DNA of 62,709 nucleotides from positions 1-62,709 of the forward strand of contig CALJAP010000085.1 of the NCBI GenBank assembly GCA_938027655.1, in the 5' to 3' direction. The stretch's first letter is position 1, and the number at the start of each line of letters is the position of its first letter. The notes under the pieces are model-generated. The model searched no databases and was not told the origin of the DNA. It saw only the letters and a list, made by a program, of their open reading frames with translations. This DNA is from an uncultured bacterium (GTDB lineage: Bacteria; Armatimonadota; HRBIN16). Of the stretch, positions 25,876 to 34,740 are shown in pieces. Position numbers and translations under genes: made by a program.

Positions 25876-26994
25876 ATGATGGCGCAATGGATACTGCCCG
25901 TCCTGCTGGTGCAGACCGTTATCTTGCTGGCTAACATCCTGCACTGGAAAAGGCGCAGAGCAGCGCTGATTACACAGCGGTCGGACGACCTGCCGAAGGT
26001 CAGCGTGCTGATACCTGTGCGCAATGAGCGACAGCGGTTGCCGGAGCTGGTGCGCATGCTCCAGTGCCAGAACCCTGCCCCTTCTGAAATCATCCTCTGC
26101 GACGATGGCTCCGATGATGGCAGTACCCAGTGGCTACAGCAGAATCTGCCTGTCCACCCCGCTCAGCGGATAAGCTGGTTCCCTGCGCCGCCAAAACCAC
26201 CCGGTTGGGTCGGCAAGAACTGGGCATGTCATCAGCTGGCACAGCGCGCACAGGGCGACTGGCTACTGTTTCTGGATGCAGATCTGACAATGGAGCCGCA
26301 CAGCATCGCCTCGCTGGCTCGGATTCTAGCAGGGTGCGACCAGGCACAACTGGTCACCGCAATCCCCAGCCTGCAAGCACGCAGTCTGCCCATTGGTCTA
26401 CTCAAGCTGATGGTTCCGTTTTCGGTATTCACCTTGTTGCCGCTGACTTTTGCCGAGAAGCACCCGCATCCTTCGTTTGGCTTCGCCAACGGCCAGGTGA
26501 TGGCTTTCCCACGCGAATACTATCGGCGTTTTCAGCCACACTACCTCGCGCATTATACTGTGCTCGAGGACGTAAGGATAGCGCGAGAGGTGAAAAAGCA
26601 TGGGGCGACGGTGCGTATTCTGGATGCGCGCGAGCTGTTCCGCGTGAGCATGTACGATACCGTGCGTCAGGCGGTAGACGGCTTCTCCAAGAACGGCGTT
26701 GCTATCTGCGGTTCGGTTCCGAGTGCTATCGCTGTTGCGCTCGCCCTGCTGGCAGTCTACCTGTTACCGATTGCCGAAGGTGTGCGGTTTGGCTTTACCG
26801 TCTGGCATGGCGCCGATTACCTGTTGAGTATCAGCCTGTTTGCTGTGTCGGGGTGGATGGCAGGCTTGCCCCCATGGTACGGGCTTCTCTACCCGTTCAG
26901 CATAGCGGTCGGCGAGTTCGTATTGTGGCGCTCCATTGTCTGGTATATCCGGGGGGAGGTATGGTGGAAAGGACGCACATACCCGCTACGATAA
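25876..26994 (+). CDS. Family 2 glycosyltransferase, carotenoid glucosyltransferase-like (CruC)
   Basis: A 372-residue membrane-anchored GT2. It has an N-terminal helix (WILPVLLVQTVILLANIL), a GT-A fold with VSVLIPVRNE, ILCDDGSDDGS and LFLDADLT (metal-binding DxD), and two or three C-terminal membrane segments. Position between the carotenoid desaturase and an acyltransferase suggests the CruC/CrtQ role, transferring a sugar to the hydroxyl made by CruF. It starts 4 bases after the desaturase and overlaps the next gene by 34 bases. Confidence 0.85.
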   Translation: MMAQWILPVLLVQTVILLANILHWKRRRAALITQRSDDLPKVSVLIPVRNERQRLPELVRMLQCQNPAPSEIILCDDGSDDGSTQWLQQNLPVHPAQRISWFPAPPKPPGWVGKNWACHQLAQRAQGDWLLFLDADLTMEPHSIASLARILAGCDQAQLVTAIPSLQARSLPIGLLKLMVPFSVFTLLPLTFAEKHPHPSFGFANGQVMAFPREYYRRFQPHYLAHYTVLEDVRIAREVKKHGATVRILDARELFRVSMYDTVRQAVDGFSKNGVAICGSVPSAIAVALALLAVYLLPIAEGVRFGFTVWHGADYLLSISLFAVSGWMAGLPPWYGLLYPFSIAVGEFVLWRSIVWYIRGEVWWKGRTYPLR

Positions 26995-27689
26995 CGGCAG
27001 TAGCCCGGTGGATGGCGGACAGGCTCATCTGTCGCAGCATGGCTTCGCACTTTCGGGCGGTATATGCCCGGCTCGTGCAACCGCCGGTACCGAACCGCCC
27101 TGCTATCGTGTTCGCTAATCACCACTACTGGTGGGATGGCTACCTGTGTTATCTGTTAGGCAAGGGGTGGGGTCAGCCGATGAACCTGTGGATGGAGGAG
27201 TGGCGATGGTTTCCGCCCTTCTGGGCGCTCGGCGCGCTGCCGTATCCTGCGGGTGATACAACAGCGAGGGCACGCACCCTGCGCCATACATTACGATTAC
27301 TTCAGGAGCCGCCGCGTGTGTTGTTCCTCTTCCCAGAAGGCGTCATCCATACCGGCTACCATCTGCTTCCTTTCCAGAGGTCGCTGTTCTGGCTGGCACA
27401 GCACGTTCCCCAATTGCAGTTACTGCCGTTGGCTATCGTCATCACCCCGACCCTGCACCAGTACCCTCGCGCTTTCCTGCATCTGGACGCCCCATTCCAA
27501 CCGCATAGCACTGCTCCTGAGGCATGGCTGGCGGAAGCGCAGGAGAGGGTGGCAGAGCTGGTGGAGGCGCTGCGTCAAGAGGCGGAATGTTTGGACACGG
27601 CGGAGAAAGCTCAGGAGGCAGGTTTTGTTTTGCTGGTGAGAGGCAAAACATCGGTCAACGAGCGATGGTGGGCAAGGATGATGCCATGA
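26961..27689 (+). CDS. Acyltransferase, carotenoid glycoside acyltransferase-like (CruD)
   Basis: The ATG at 26961 follows GGGGGGAGGT directly and gives 242 residues. The PlsC-type motif HX4D appears as NHHYWWDG, and FPEGVIHTG matches the second acyltransferase block. Such enzymes esterify the sugar of carotenoid glycosides (CruD, CrtO of staphyloxanthin) or lysophosphatidate. Operon position favours the carotenoid role. Its stop overlaps the start of the phytoene synthase gene (ATGA). Confidence 0.85.
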   Translation: MVERTHIPATITAVARWMADRLICRSMASHFRAVYARLVQPPVPNRPAIVFANHHYWWDGYLCYLLGKGWGQPMNLWMEEWRWFPPFWALGALPYPAGDTTARARTLRHTLRLLQEPPRVLFLFPEGVIHTGYHLLPFQRSLFWLAQHVPQLQLLPLAIVITPTLHQYPRAFLHLDAPFQPHSTAPEAWLAEAQERVAELVEALRQEAECLDTAEKAQEAGFVLLVRGKTSVNERWWARMMP

Positions 27690-28546
27690 GGGACTCTTCT
27701 CTAATAGCAGACTACCGTGCCTGTCAGGCGATACAGCGACGTTTTGGCAAAAGCTACTATTTCGCCACACGCTTCTTTCCGGCTGAGCTGCGTCCCCATG
27801 TGCATGCCCTGTACGCCTTTGTGCGACTACCCGACCAGTGGGTAGACGAACCCGCGCGAAAGGAGCTGCACGAGATAGTCCGCCACATCGACGAATACGA
27901 AAGCGCCCTGAGTCGTGCGCTCGCAGGTGAGTGGGTGGATGAACCGGTGCTGCGTGCTTTCGCGCATACCGCACGGCTGTTTGAAATCCCTGAAAACTAC
28001 ATGCACGACTTCCTGAACGCGATGCGGCAGGACCTCTCCCGCACTCGGTATCTCACCTACACCGAGCTCCAACAATACATGTGGGGCAGTGCGGCGGTGG
28101 TCGGAGCGATGATGTTGTGCCTATTCCGTTGCCATCACGAGAGTCTGTTGCCGCCCGCCACACGCATGGGTGAAGCCATGCAGATGACCAACTTCTTGCG
28201 CGACGTCGGCGAAGATTGGCGCAGAGGCAGGATTTATCTGCCGCTGGAGGACATGGAACGCTTCGGGGTGACCGAGAAAGATATTGCGGAGGGTCGGGTA
28301 ACCGAGCCGGTAGTTCAACTGTTGCGATTCGAGATTGAACGCACGCGAGCCCTCTACCGCGAGGCAGAAGCAGGCATTCCTTTACTACCCCGTGAATACC
28401 GCTACCCGGTTCTGCTCGGCAGTCGCCTCTATGCCCGAATCCTGCACCGGATTGAAACGGATGGCTACGATGTGTTTCGCCGGCGGGCACATACCAGCCT
28501 GCTGGAGAAAGTGTACATCGCGTGGCAGTGTCGGGGGGAGATATGA
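27686..28546 (+). CDS. crtB: Phytoene/squalene synthase family protein (CrtB-like)
   Basis: The start at 27686 overlaps the acyltransferase stop by 4 bases and has AAGGA upstream; a start at 27665 is possible. The 286-residue product has the two Asp-rich prenyl-diphosphate motifs: LPDQWVDE (near residue 43) and FLRDVGEDWRRGRIYLP (near residue 170). These mark trans-isoprenyl diphosphate head-to-head synthases. In this operon the reaction is most likely 2 GGPP to phytoene; a C30 (dehydrosqualene) product is possible. Placing the first-step enzyme last in the operon is unusual but not rare. Confidence 0.92.
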   Translation: MRDSSLIADYRACQAIQRRFGKSYYFATRFFPAELRPHVHALYAFVRLPDQWVDEPARKELHEIVRHIDEYESALSRALAGEWVDEPVLRAFAHTARLFEIPENYMHDFLNAMRQDLSRTRYLTYTELQQYMWGSAAVVGAMMLCLFRCHHESLLPPATRMGEAMQMTNFLRDVGEDWRRGRIYLPLEDMERFGVTEKDIAEGRVTEPVVQLLRFEIERTRALYREAEAGIPLLPREYRYPVLLGSRLYARILHRIETDGYDVFRRRAHTSLLEKVYIAWQCRGEI

Positions 28547-28548
28547 AA

Positions 28549-28578
28549 CGAAAAAGCCCCTCTCCACAAGGAAGAGGG
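28549..28578 (-). terminator. Rho-independent terminator of htrA
   Basis: GCCCCTCT and AGAGGGGC form a perfect 8-bp stem around CCACAAGGA. On the minus strand the stem is followed by TTTTT, so it terminates the htrA transcript. The plus strand has no T-run, so it may act only weakly on the carotenoid operon. Confidence 0.75.
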
Positions 28579-28597
28579 GCCCGATAGCGGTTACTGC

Positions 28598-30127
28598 TTA
28601 CGGCACTTCCACACGCACGCGACGGGTAATCGCGCCTTCGTCGGTGTTGCTTCGCACGATAAAGATGACCGAGTCACCCGACTTGTGCCCGGAAACGATG
28701 CGATGCACCTCATCTACGGTGGTGACCCTCTGCCCGTCTACTTGCAGGATGACATCGCCCACAGCCAGCCCTGCGTCATCCGCTGCGCTGCCAGGCACCA
28801 CCTCAGTAATCACCACGCCCTGCGTGCTGCGTGGAAGCTTGTAGCGCTCCGCCAGCTCAGGCGTCAACCGCTCGATGCTGATGCCCAGCTTGCGCCCGCT
28901 CTCCTGCGGCTGCTCGCGCTGGCGCCCTTGCTCGTCAACCGGTGGTGCTTCACCTACCTTCACACGCAAGGTTATCTCACGCCCGTTACGCACCACCTTG
29001 ACAGGCACCACCGTACCCGGCTCGGTGCGAGCGACCATGTCGCGGAAGTCCAGCTCGCCCTTGACCGGCTTCCCGTTATACTCCACCACGACATCCTCTA
29101 CCTGTATACCCGCCTGCGCTGCGGGCGAACCCTCCGTCACGGAGGTAATCAAAGCGCCCTGCTTTACCTTCAGTCGCTGGGCGTCTTCAGGAGTGACATC
29201 GGCAGGCATGACCCCGAAGAAACCACGCACCACCTTCCCGCGCGTGATGAGCTGCTCCATCACGAAGCGAGCGGTGTTAATCGGCACGGCGAAACCGATG
29301 CCCGCGAAGCTGCCCGTCGGTGACTCGATGGCGGTGTTGATACCGATGACCTCGCCGCGAATGTTCAGCAGCGGTCCGCCCGAGTTGCCCGGATTGATCG
29401 AGGCGTCTGTCTGGATGAGGTTCGGGTAGTAGCGCTGACCCTGCATGATGCTTCCGATAGCCTCGCGGCGCCCCAGTGCGCTGACCACGCCCACCGTCAT
29501 CGTGTTCTCTTTGCCGAAGGGGCTACCGAGCGCAATCGCCCACTGTCCCACTCGCACCGCATCCGAGTCGCCCAGCCGCGCGGTCGGCAATCCGGTGGCG
29601 TTCACCTTCACCACCGCGATGTCACTGCGAAAGTCGCGCAGCACCTTGCCTTCCAGCCTGCGCCCGTCGCTGAGCACTACTTCCACACGCTCTGCCCCAG
29701 CCACAACGTGGTCATTGGTCAGGATATATCCATCGCTGCGCACGATGACGCCGGAGCCGACTCCCCGTGTGGGAATAGGAACCGGTTCAAACGTGCGTCC
29801 ACCCCGTCGGGGCTGGAGGTCGAACGGAAGGGGAATATCATTCGGTATCTCAAAGCGCAGGCTGGGGCGGCTGACGTTTCTGCGGGCGTAGATGGTAACC
29901 ACCGCCGGTGATACCTCTTCTGCCACCCGTACGAATGCGCTCTCCATCGCCTCTGCCGCGCTGAGCGCTTCTGTTTTGGATACAGTGGTTGCAACCGTGC
30001 GCATCGCGCTCTGCGCCAACGTTACCACCGGTCGTTGAAAGGCGGTTCCTAAGAACGCGCCTAGCGCTACGCTAAACAGAATCATCACCGTAAGCATCCA
30101 CGCTCGCGGCTGTGGGGTCATCATCAT
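28598..30127 (-). CDS. htrA: Do-family periplasmic serine protease, HtrA/DegP type
   Basis: A 509-residue protein with an N-terminal signal anchor (MLTVMILFSVALGAFLGTA). Its trypsin-like domain has the triad H140 (LTNDHVV), D169 (FRSDIAVV) and S249 (NPGNSGGP), all intact. Two PDZ domains follow (GFFGVMPADVTPEDAQ onward and KLGISIERLTPELAE onward). It degrades or refolds misfolded envelope proteins. AAGGAGGG precedes three consecutive ATGs; the first is used. It lies 69 bases downstream of an ECF sigma/anti-sigma pair, the rpoE-rseA-degP arrangement, so envelope-stress induction is likely. Confidence 0.96.
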   Translation of the reverse strand: MMMTPQPRAWMLTVMILFSVALGAFLGTAFQRPVVTLAQSAMRTVATTVSKTEALSAAEAMESAFVRVAEEVSPAVVTIYARRNVSRPSLRFEIPNDIPLPFDLQPRRGGRTFEPVPIPTRGVGSGVIVRSDGYILTNDHVVAGAERVEVVLSDGRRLEGKVLRDFRSDIAVVKVNATGLPTARLGDSDAVRVGQWAIALGSPFGKENTMTVGVVSALGRREAIGSIMQGQRYYPNLIQTDASINPGNSGGPLLNIRGEVIGINTAIESPTGSFAGIGFAVPINTARFVMEQLITRGKVVRGFFGVMPADVTPEDAQRLKVKQGALITSVTEGSPAAQAGIQVEDVVVEYNGKPVKGELDFRDMVARTEPGTVVPVKVVRNGREITLRVKVGEAPPVDEQGRQREQPQESGRKLGISIERLTPELAERYKLPRSTQGVVITEVVPGSAADDAGLAVGDVILQVDGQRVTTVDEVHRIVSGHKSGDSVIFIVRSNTDEGAITRRVRVEVP

Positions 30128-30160
30128 TCATCCCTCCTTGTGTTCGAATAGTGTGGATTG

Positions 30161-30190
30161 AAGCAGAGGCAGCGTAGCATACCTCTGCTT
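30161..30190. terminator. Hairpin between anti-sigma gene and htrA
   Basis: AAGCAGAGG and CCTCTGCTT form a perfect 9-bp stem around a 12-base loop, in the 69-base gap between the two genes. No T-run follows on the minus strand. It could be a partial terminator or processing site that sets the htrA to regulator ratio. Confidence 0.45.
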
Positions 30191-30196
30191 TTGCGT

Positions 30197-30724
30197 TCAC
30201 CGATAGTATCGGACGGAGACGAGCGAAGTCCGGTTATCATAGGGGTATAGCGGTATTTCCGCTGGGATGTAAGGTTGTTTGCGCAGATGCAACTTGCCGG
30301 ACAGGTAAGCATCCAGGGTAGCGCGGTCTACCTCGCCTGCCAGTCCTGCTGCAGCAGCAAAGCCCTCATCCTCTATGGGCAAACGAGCCTGCACCCCAAA
30401 GTACCACGCCCCCAGCGTGACCGCTCCCAGCGCAGCAGCTATCGCCAGCGGGCGCGCCAGCTGCCTAGGTATGGGTAAAGCCCACTTGCTGGAAGGGGCT
30501 GGAGAATGCAGTACCCTTTCTACCAGCCGGTGCTCCAGGGAAGCAGACGGGGGGACGACCGGCATTTCGCTAAGTAGACGCTTTACCTGCAGAAGCGTCT
30601 GATATTCGCGCCGGCACTCAGAGCATCCATCCAGATGTCTCTGGATAGAAAGCATATCGACGCCCGGCAGCTCCCGGTCAATGTAGCAGGAAAGCAGGTT
30701 TTGTACTTTGCCACAGTTCATCAT
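30197..30724 (-). CDS. Zinc-finger anti-sigma factor, membrane anchored
   Basis: The start at 30724 (MMNCGKVQNLLSCYID) overlaps the sigma gene's stop and gives 175 residues. The N-terminal anti-sigma domain has the H-x3-C-x2-C motif in RHLDGCSECRREY. One membrane segment follows (LARPLAIAAALGAVTLGAWYF). The outer domain is short, about 65 residues, with no recognisable sensor fold. By family knowledge it holds the cognate ECF sigma factor at the membrane until envelope stress triggers its release. Confidence 0.9.
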   Translation of the reverse strand: MMNCGKVQNLLSCYIDRELPGVDMLSIQRHLDGCSECRREYQTLLQVKRLLSEMPVVPPSASLEHRLVERVLHSPAPSSKWALPIPRQLARPLAIAAALGAVTLGAWYFGVQARLPIEDEGFAAAAGLAGEVDRATLDAYLSGKLHLRKQPYIPAEIPLYPYDNRTSLVSVRYYR

Positions 30725-31320
30725 TCGGTCACCTCTCCACGCGCTTTGGCTTGTTGGTACGCTTCGATGCGTTGGCGAAGAAATCGCCTGCCTCGATGCA
30801 AGCGCGAGCGTACCGTGCCCAGCGAACAATGCATCGCCTCGGCAATCTCTTCGTACGATAACCCCTGGATGTCCGCCAGCACCACTGTGGTGCGAAAGTC
30901 GGGTGGCAGGGCATCCAGAGCGCGCTGGATGTAGTCCTCCAATTCCTCAGACATAACGATTGTCTCGGGATTAGAGGCTGCGTCGGGTATCTCGAACTGC
31001 ACGTCCCTGTCCGAATCCTGCAAATTGAGCGGCTGGTCCAGCGACTGTACCTGCAACTTCGGTCTCCGACGCAGCATATCGATAAAGGCGTTGTTGACGA
31101 TACGGTACATCCAGTTTTCAAAGGGCATATCGCGGTTGTACCGGTCAAAGAACCGGAACGCGCGAATGAACGCTTCTTGCGTCAGGTCCTCCGCATCGTC
31201 TCTATTGCCGGTCAGGCGGTAGGCGATATTATATACCGTGCGGTGATGGCGACGCATCAGCGTCTCAAACTCCGCATGAGTGTCCTGCCAACCGGCAGCT
31301 GCCTCTTTCGTCCATTCCAT
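30721..31320 (-). CDS. ECF (sigma-70 family, RpoE-like) RNA polymerase sigma factor
   Basis: A 199-residue ECF sigma factor. Region 2 contains YRLTGNRDDAEDLTQEAFIRAFRFF and ENWMYRIVNNAFIDMLRR. Region 4 contains LPPDFRTTVVLADIQGLSYEE and a helix-turn-helix LGTVRSRLHRGRRFLRQ. AGGAGG lies 10 bases before the ATG. It is coupled by a 4-base overlap to a zinc-finger anti-sigma gene and followed by htrA. A candidate self-recognised promoter lies upstream (31344-31372). Confidence 0.95.
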   Translation of the reverse strand: MEWTKEAAAGWQDTHAEFETLMRRHHRTVYNIAYRLTGNRDDAEDLTQEAFIRAFRFFDRYNRDMPFENWMYRIVNNAFIDMLRRRPKLQVQSLDQPLNLQDSDRDVQFEIPDAASNPETIVMSEELEDYIQRALDALPPDFRTTVVLADIQGLSYEEIAEAMHCSLGTVRSRLHRGRRFLRQRIEAYQQAKARGEVTE

Positions 31321-31343
31321 TCTGGATTGTCCTCCTGTTGCTT

Positions 31344-31372
31344 ATTACGCCTGTATCGGTGGCGTCGGTTCC
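31344..31372 (-). promoter_or_regulatory. Candidate autoregulatory ECF promoter
   Basis: On the minus strand GGAACC (31372-31367) and CGTAAT (31349-31344) are 17 bases apart, about 25 bases upstream of the sigma gene's ATG. ECF promoters of the RpoE/SigW group typically have an AAC-containing -35 and a CGT-like -10. I infer self-activation. It lies just beyond the hairpin that follows nuoI. Confidence 0.5.
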
Positions 31373-31385
31373 CGATAGTTAGACT

Positions 31386-31415
31386 CACCGCCGCGGTTTT
31401 CGTTCCGCGGCGGTG
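31386..31415. terminator. Strong hairpin downstream of nuoI
   Basis: CACCGCCGCGG and CCGCGGCGGTG form a perfect 11-bp GC stem with an 8-base loop, directly after the nuoI stop and before the ECF sigma promoter. There is no T-run on the minus side. It probably separates the nuo transcript from the stress operon. Confidence 0.55.
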
Positions 31416-31420
31416 CCAGT

Positions 31421-31897
31421 TCATTCCTCTTTGGGGGTGGGTATCGGTTCTAGGAGCATCTCTTTCGTGTAGATGAAGTCACTGCGGTGGTAATCGGCGA
31501 GTTCATAGTCGTCACGTAACACGATAGCTCCCGTCGGGCACGCCTCTTGGCAGTAACCGCAGAAGATACAGCGCAACATGTTGATCTCATATCGCACTGC
31601 ATACCGCTCGCCGGGCGAGTAGCGGTTTTCATCGCTGTTCTCGGCAGCCTCCACGTAGATGCAACGCGCCGGACAAGCCCCTGCGCACAGCGAACAGCCG
31701 ATGCACCGCTCCAGCCCGTTGTCGTAGCGACGCAGCACGTGCCGCCAGCGCGCGCGTGGATACATCGGACGCTTCTGCTCGGGGTATTGCACGGTAATGG
31801 GTTCATGGAAGGGGGGCTGATGCCGAAAGGTAATGCTCAGTCCCTGAGCCAGCGGTAGCACCGTCTTCACGAATCGCTTGGCAACCTGCGTAATCAT
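31421..31897 (-). CDS. nuoI: NADH-quinone oxidoreductase subunit I (two 4Fe-4S ferredoxin)
   Basis: A 158-residue protein with two intact 4Fe-4S motifs, [15 protein letters not shown] and [15 protein letters not shown]. These hold clusters N6a and N6b in the peripheral arm of complex I, passing electrons towards NuoB. The N-terminal [17 protein letters not shown] segment is typical of NuoI. The ATG overlaps the nuoB stop by 4 bases. Only nuoB and nuoI occur here; the other subunits must be encoded elsewhere. Confidence 0.94.
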   Translation of the reverse strand: MITQVAKRFVKTVLPLAQGLSITFRHQPPFHEPITVQYPEQKRPMYPRARWRHVLRRYDNGLERCIGCSLCAGACPARCIYVEAAENSDENRYSPGERYAVRYEINMLRCIFCGYCQEACPTGAIVLRDDYELADYHRSDFIYTKEMLLEPIPTPKEE

Positions 31898-32460
31898 CCG
31901 GTAGCCACCTCCTCGCGCCTCAACGGTGCCAGCTCGATAATCATCCCCCGATGTTGCTGACGTATCTTGCGCTGCAGCTGCAGAAGACCGTAAAGCAGGG
32001 CATCGGGCGAGGGCGGACAGCCCGGTACATACACGTCCACCGGCACAATCTGGTCCACTCCCTGCAGGATGGCGTAGTTGTTAAACACTCCTCCGCAGGA
32101 GGCGCATGCCCCCATCGAGATGACCCACTTGGGGTTGGGCATCTGGTCGTACAGCTGACGCAAGACAGGGCCCATCTTCTTCGACACACGCCCCGCCACA
32201 ATCATCACGTCCGCCTGTCGCGGGCTGGGGCGGAAGACCTCCGAACCGAACCGCGAGATGTCGAACCGCGCCGACACCGTAGACATCATCTCGATAGCGC
32301 AACACGCCAAGCCGAAGGTCAGCGGCCAGAGGCTATTGACCCGTCCCCAGCGCACCAGGTCCTCGAGCTTCGCCAGCAGGATGTTCCCCTGTTGCTGGAC
32401 GCCGGGTATTTGCGGCGTTGTCGAATCATGCGCGGCTATCTCCATAATGCGCTTCGCCAT
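31894..32460 (-). CDS. nuoB: NADH-quinone oxidoreductase subunit B
   Basis: The start at 32460 ([12 protein letters not shown]) follows AAAGGAGC; the product is 188 residues. The ligands of cluster N2 are visible: the CC pair in [10 protein letters not shown] in GACASCGG and C in VPGCPPSP. This is the terminal iron-sulfur cluster that reduces quinone in complex I. It is coupled to nuoI. A TATAAT-like -10 (ATTATA at 32511-32516 on plus) lies about 50 bases upstream. Confidence 0.95.
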   Translation of the reverse strand: MAKRIMEIAAHDSTTPQIPGVQQQGNILLAKLEDLVRWGRVNSLWPLTFGLACCAIEMMSTVSARFDISRFGSEVFRPSPRQADVMIVAGRVSKKMGPVLRQLYDQMPNPKWVISMGACASCGGVFNNYAILQGVDQIVPVDVYVPGCPPSPDALLYGLLQLQRKIRQQHRGMIIELAPLRREEVATG

Positions 32461-32520
32461 TGTTCCGCTCCTTTGGTGTTTCAGCGATATCAAGAGTTTC
32501 TTGCAACTACATTATACCCC

Positions 32521-33474
32521 TTAGAACGGCAATGCGTGTCCAATGCCCTGCGCCAGCGCTTTGCGGTACACCACGTGTGCTACCGCCACGTCCTCCAGCG
32601 CGACCCCCAGGCTCTTAAACAGCGTGACCTCAGCGGGGTCGGTACGCCCCGGCACGCGCCCAACCACGATGTCTGCCAGCTCTACCACCTGTCTCCAGTT
32701 CAGCTTACGCGCCTCGATAGCCGTGGCAAGCTCGCCCGACTCCACCTTCGCCTGCTCACGGTCATCCACTGCCACCGTCCGGCATCGCGCGAACACGCTC
32801 ACATCCAGTTCGCGGCGCGAAAAAGCGTTTGTGCCGATGGCGTTGATGTGCGTACCATCGTCTATCCACTCCCCAAAGAGCACCGGCTCGCGCGCTGTGG
32901 TAGCGCAGACCACAATAGCGCTTCCCCGCGTAGCTTGCTCGGCGGTGTCTGCAGGCACGACGGAGACGCCCAGACGCTGGCTCATATAGTCGGCAAACTG
33001 CTCCCGCCTTTCGGGGTGGCGCGAGTACACTTTCACGCGCGCGATAGGGCGCACGGTGCACACCGCTTCTACCTGTGTCTCCGCCTGCCAGCCTGCGCCG
33101 ATGATGCCCAGGGTACGAGCGTCATGCCGTGCCATATAGCGAGTGGCTACTCCCGATGCCGCTCCTGTACGCACCTGCCCCAGCTTGTCTGCCTCCATCA
33201 CGCATAGCAGGTTGCCGTTATCGGCGTCGTACAGGAAGAAGAGGAAGCGCGTCTTCGGCGCGAAGGAAGCATACGCCTTGAATCCGAACACGCCCTCGCT
33301 GAGTACCGCTGCGCTCATGATATGGAACACGCCATCGGGCAAATAGAGGCGCTGGCGCGGGTTGTTGAGCACTTCCGCCTGCCCTTCTGCCGCGAAAACA
33401 CGCTCTACCGCGTCCAGCGCCTCCGGCATCGTGAGCAAACCGTTCACCTGCGCTTCGGTCAGGAAGAACGCCAT
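32521..33474 (-). CDS. Ornithine cyclodeaminase/mu-crystallin family protein
   Basis: A 317-residue protein with the family's substrate domain (Arg in RQRLYLPDG, Lys in GFKAYASF) and a Rossmann fold with GIIGAGWQAETQ. The acidic catalytic residue is probably in the GTHINAIGTNAFSRRELD region. Members act as ornithine cyclodeaminases, alanine dehydrogenases or imine reductases, and sequence alone does not separate these. It is a single gene between citrate synthase and nuoB on the same strand. Confidence 0.9.
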   Translation of the reverse strand: MAFFLTEAQVNGLLTMPEALDAVERVFAAEGQAEVLNNPRQRLYLPDGVFHIMSAAVLSEGVFGFKAYASFAPKTRFLFFLYDADNGNLLCVMEADKLGQVRTGAASGVATRYMARHDARTLGIIGAGWQAETQVEAVCTVRPIARVKVYSRHPERREQFADYMSQRLGVSVVPADTAEQATRGSAIVVCATTAREPVLFGEWIDDGTHINAIGTNAFSRRELDVSVFARCRTVAVDDREQAKVESGELATAIEARKLNWRQVVELADIVVGRVPGRTDPAEVTLFKSLGVALEDVAVAHVVYRKALAQGIGHALPF

Positions 33475-33505
33475 CGAAGATTCCCCTCTGAGAATACCGC
33501 TGTGC

Positions 33506-34627
33506 CTATTCGCGTTCCTCCATCGGCACCCACGGCAGGTCGCGTGCTCCCACGTACTCCGCGCGCGGGCGAATCAATCGGTTATCCGCCATCTGCTCCA
33601 TGACGTGTGCTGTCCAGCCGACGATGCGGCTGCTGGCGAAGAGGGGCGTGAACATATCGATGGGAATACCCAGCATGTACTGCACTGACGCGGAGTAGAA
33701 GTCCACGTTGCAGTACAGCCCCTTCTCGCGGAGCATGACCTCTTCTACTTTCTCGGAGATGAGATACCACTTGAGATTGCCCTGACGCTCGCCGAGCTCG
33801 CGGGAGAGCCGCTTCAGGTGCTTGGCGCGTGGGTCCTCGGTCTTGTACACGCGATGTCCGAACCCCATGACGCGCTGTTTCTGCATCAGTAAGCCCTTGA
33901 CGTAATCTTCTGCGCGTGAGGCATCGCCGATATCGATCAACATACGCATGACGCGCTCGTTCGCCCCACCGTGCAACGGTCCGGCAAGCGCACCGATAGC
34001 GCCCACTACCGCCGAATACATGTCCGAAAGTGTGGAGGTGATTACGCGGGCGGTAAACGTGGAGGCGTTGAACTCGTGGTCCGCCTGCAGAATGAGCGCA
34101 ACATCCATAGCCCGCACACTCAGCTCATCGGGTATTGTGCCCTTCAGGGTGTACAGATAGTTTGCGGCATGGCTCAGCTCGGGGTTGTTTTTCAGCGGGA
34201 GTTCACCGCTTCGGATGCGCTCGATGGAAGTGATGATGGTGGGAATACGCGCCGTGAGCCGAATCGCCTTGCGCAAGTTGGCATCCGGCGAATTATCACC
34301 AGCGTCGGGGTCGTATACAGCCAATGCGGAGACGACCGTACGCAGCAAATGCATGGGATTGGCTCGTGGGGGCAAATCAAACAACAGCTTCATTACCTGT
34401 ACCGGCAGCTCCCTGTTAGCGACGAGCTGTTCACGTAGCTGGTCATACTCTGCCTTGTTGGGCAGCTTGCCATACCACAGCAGGTAGGCGACCTCTTCGA
34501 AGGTAGCGTATCGCGCCAGGTCATCGATGTCGTAACCGCGGTAAATCAACTGCCCTGTCTGACCGTTCACGTCGCATATCGAAGAGGTACCAGCAATGAC
34601 ATCTTCCAGTCCCTTTGCAGCTATCAT
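33506..34627 (-). CDS. gltA: Citrate synthase
   Basis: The start at 34627 (MIAAKGLEDV) has AGGAG at 9 bases; the ATG at 34636 abuts the site and is less likely. The 373-residue length fits the short bacterial/archaeal type. Catalytic regions are AGPLHGGANE and GFGHRVYKTEDPRA, with the Asp-containing NVDFYSASV near the C-terminus. It condenses oxaloacetate and acetyl-CoA in the TCA cycle; a 2-methylcitrate role is possible in this family. A sigma-70 promoter lies upstream. Confidence 0.95.
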   Translation of the reverse strand: MIAAKGLEDVIAGTSSICDVNGQTGQLIYRGYDIDDLARYATFEEVAYLLWYGKLPNKAEYDQLREQLVANRELPVQVMKLLFDLPPRANPMHLLRTVVSALAVYDPDAGDNSPDANLRKAIRLTARIPTIITSIERIRSGELPLKNNPELSHAANYLYTLKGTIPDELSVRAMDVALILQADHEFNASTFTARVITSTLSDMYSAVVGAIGALAGPLHGGANERVMRMLIDIGDASRAEDYVKGLLMQKQRVMGFGHRVYKTEDPRAKHLKRLSRELGERQGNLKWYLISEKVEEVMLREKGLYCNVDFYSASVQYMLGIPIDMFTPLFASSRIVGWTAHVMEQMADNRLIRPRAEYVGARDLPWVPMEERE

Positions 34628-34694
34628 GGTGCTCATCTCCTATCTGTGTAGTACCTCGCTCATCTTCTTTCGCGAGGCGATGAATACCATAAGG

Positions 34695-34723
34695 ATTGTA
34701 CATCCTTTGTCTAAGGAAGTCAA
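34695..34723 (-). promoter_or_regulatory. Sigma-70 promoter of citrate synthase
   Basis: TTGACT (34723-34718) and TACAAT (34700-34695) on the minus strand are 17 bases apart, about 70 bases before the start codon. The spacer contains CCTTAGACAAAGG, an imperfect inverted repeat that could be an operator. Confidence 0.7.
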
Positions 34724-34740
34724 CTTGCATTGTGCCTGAC

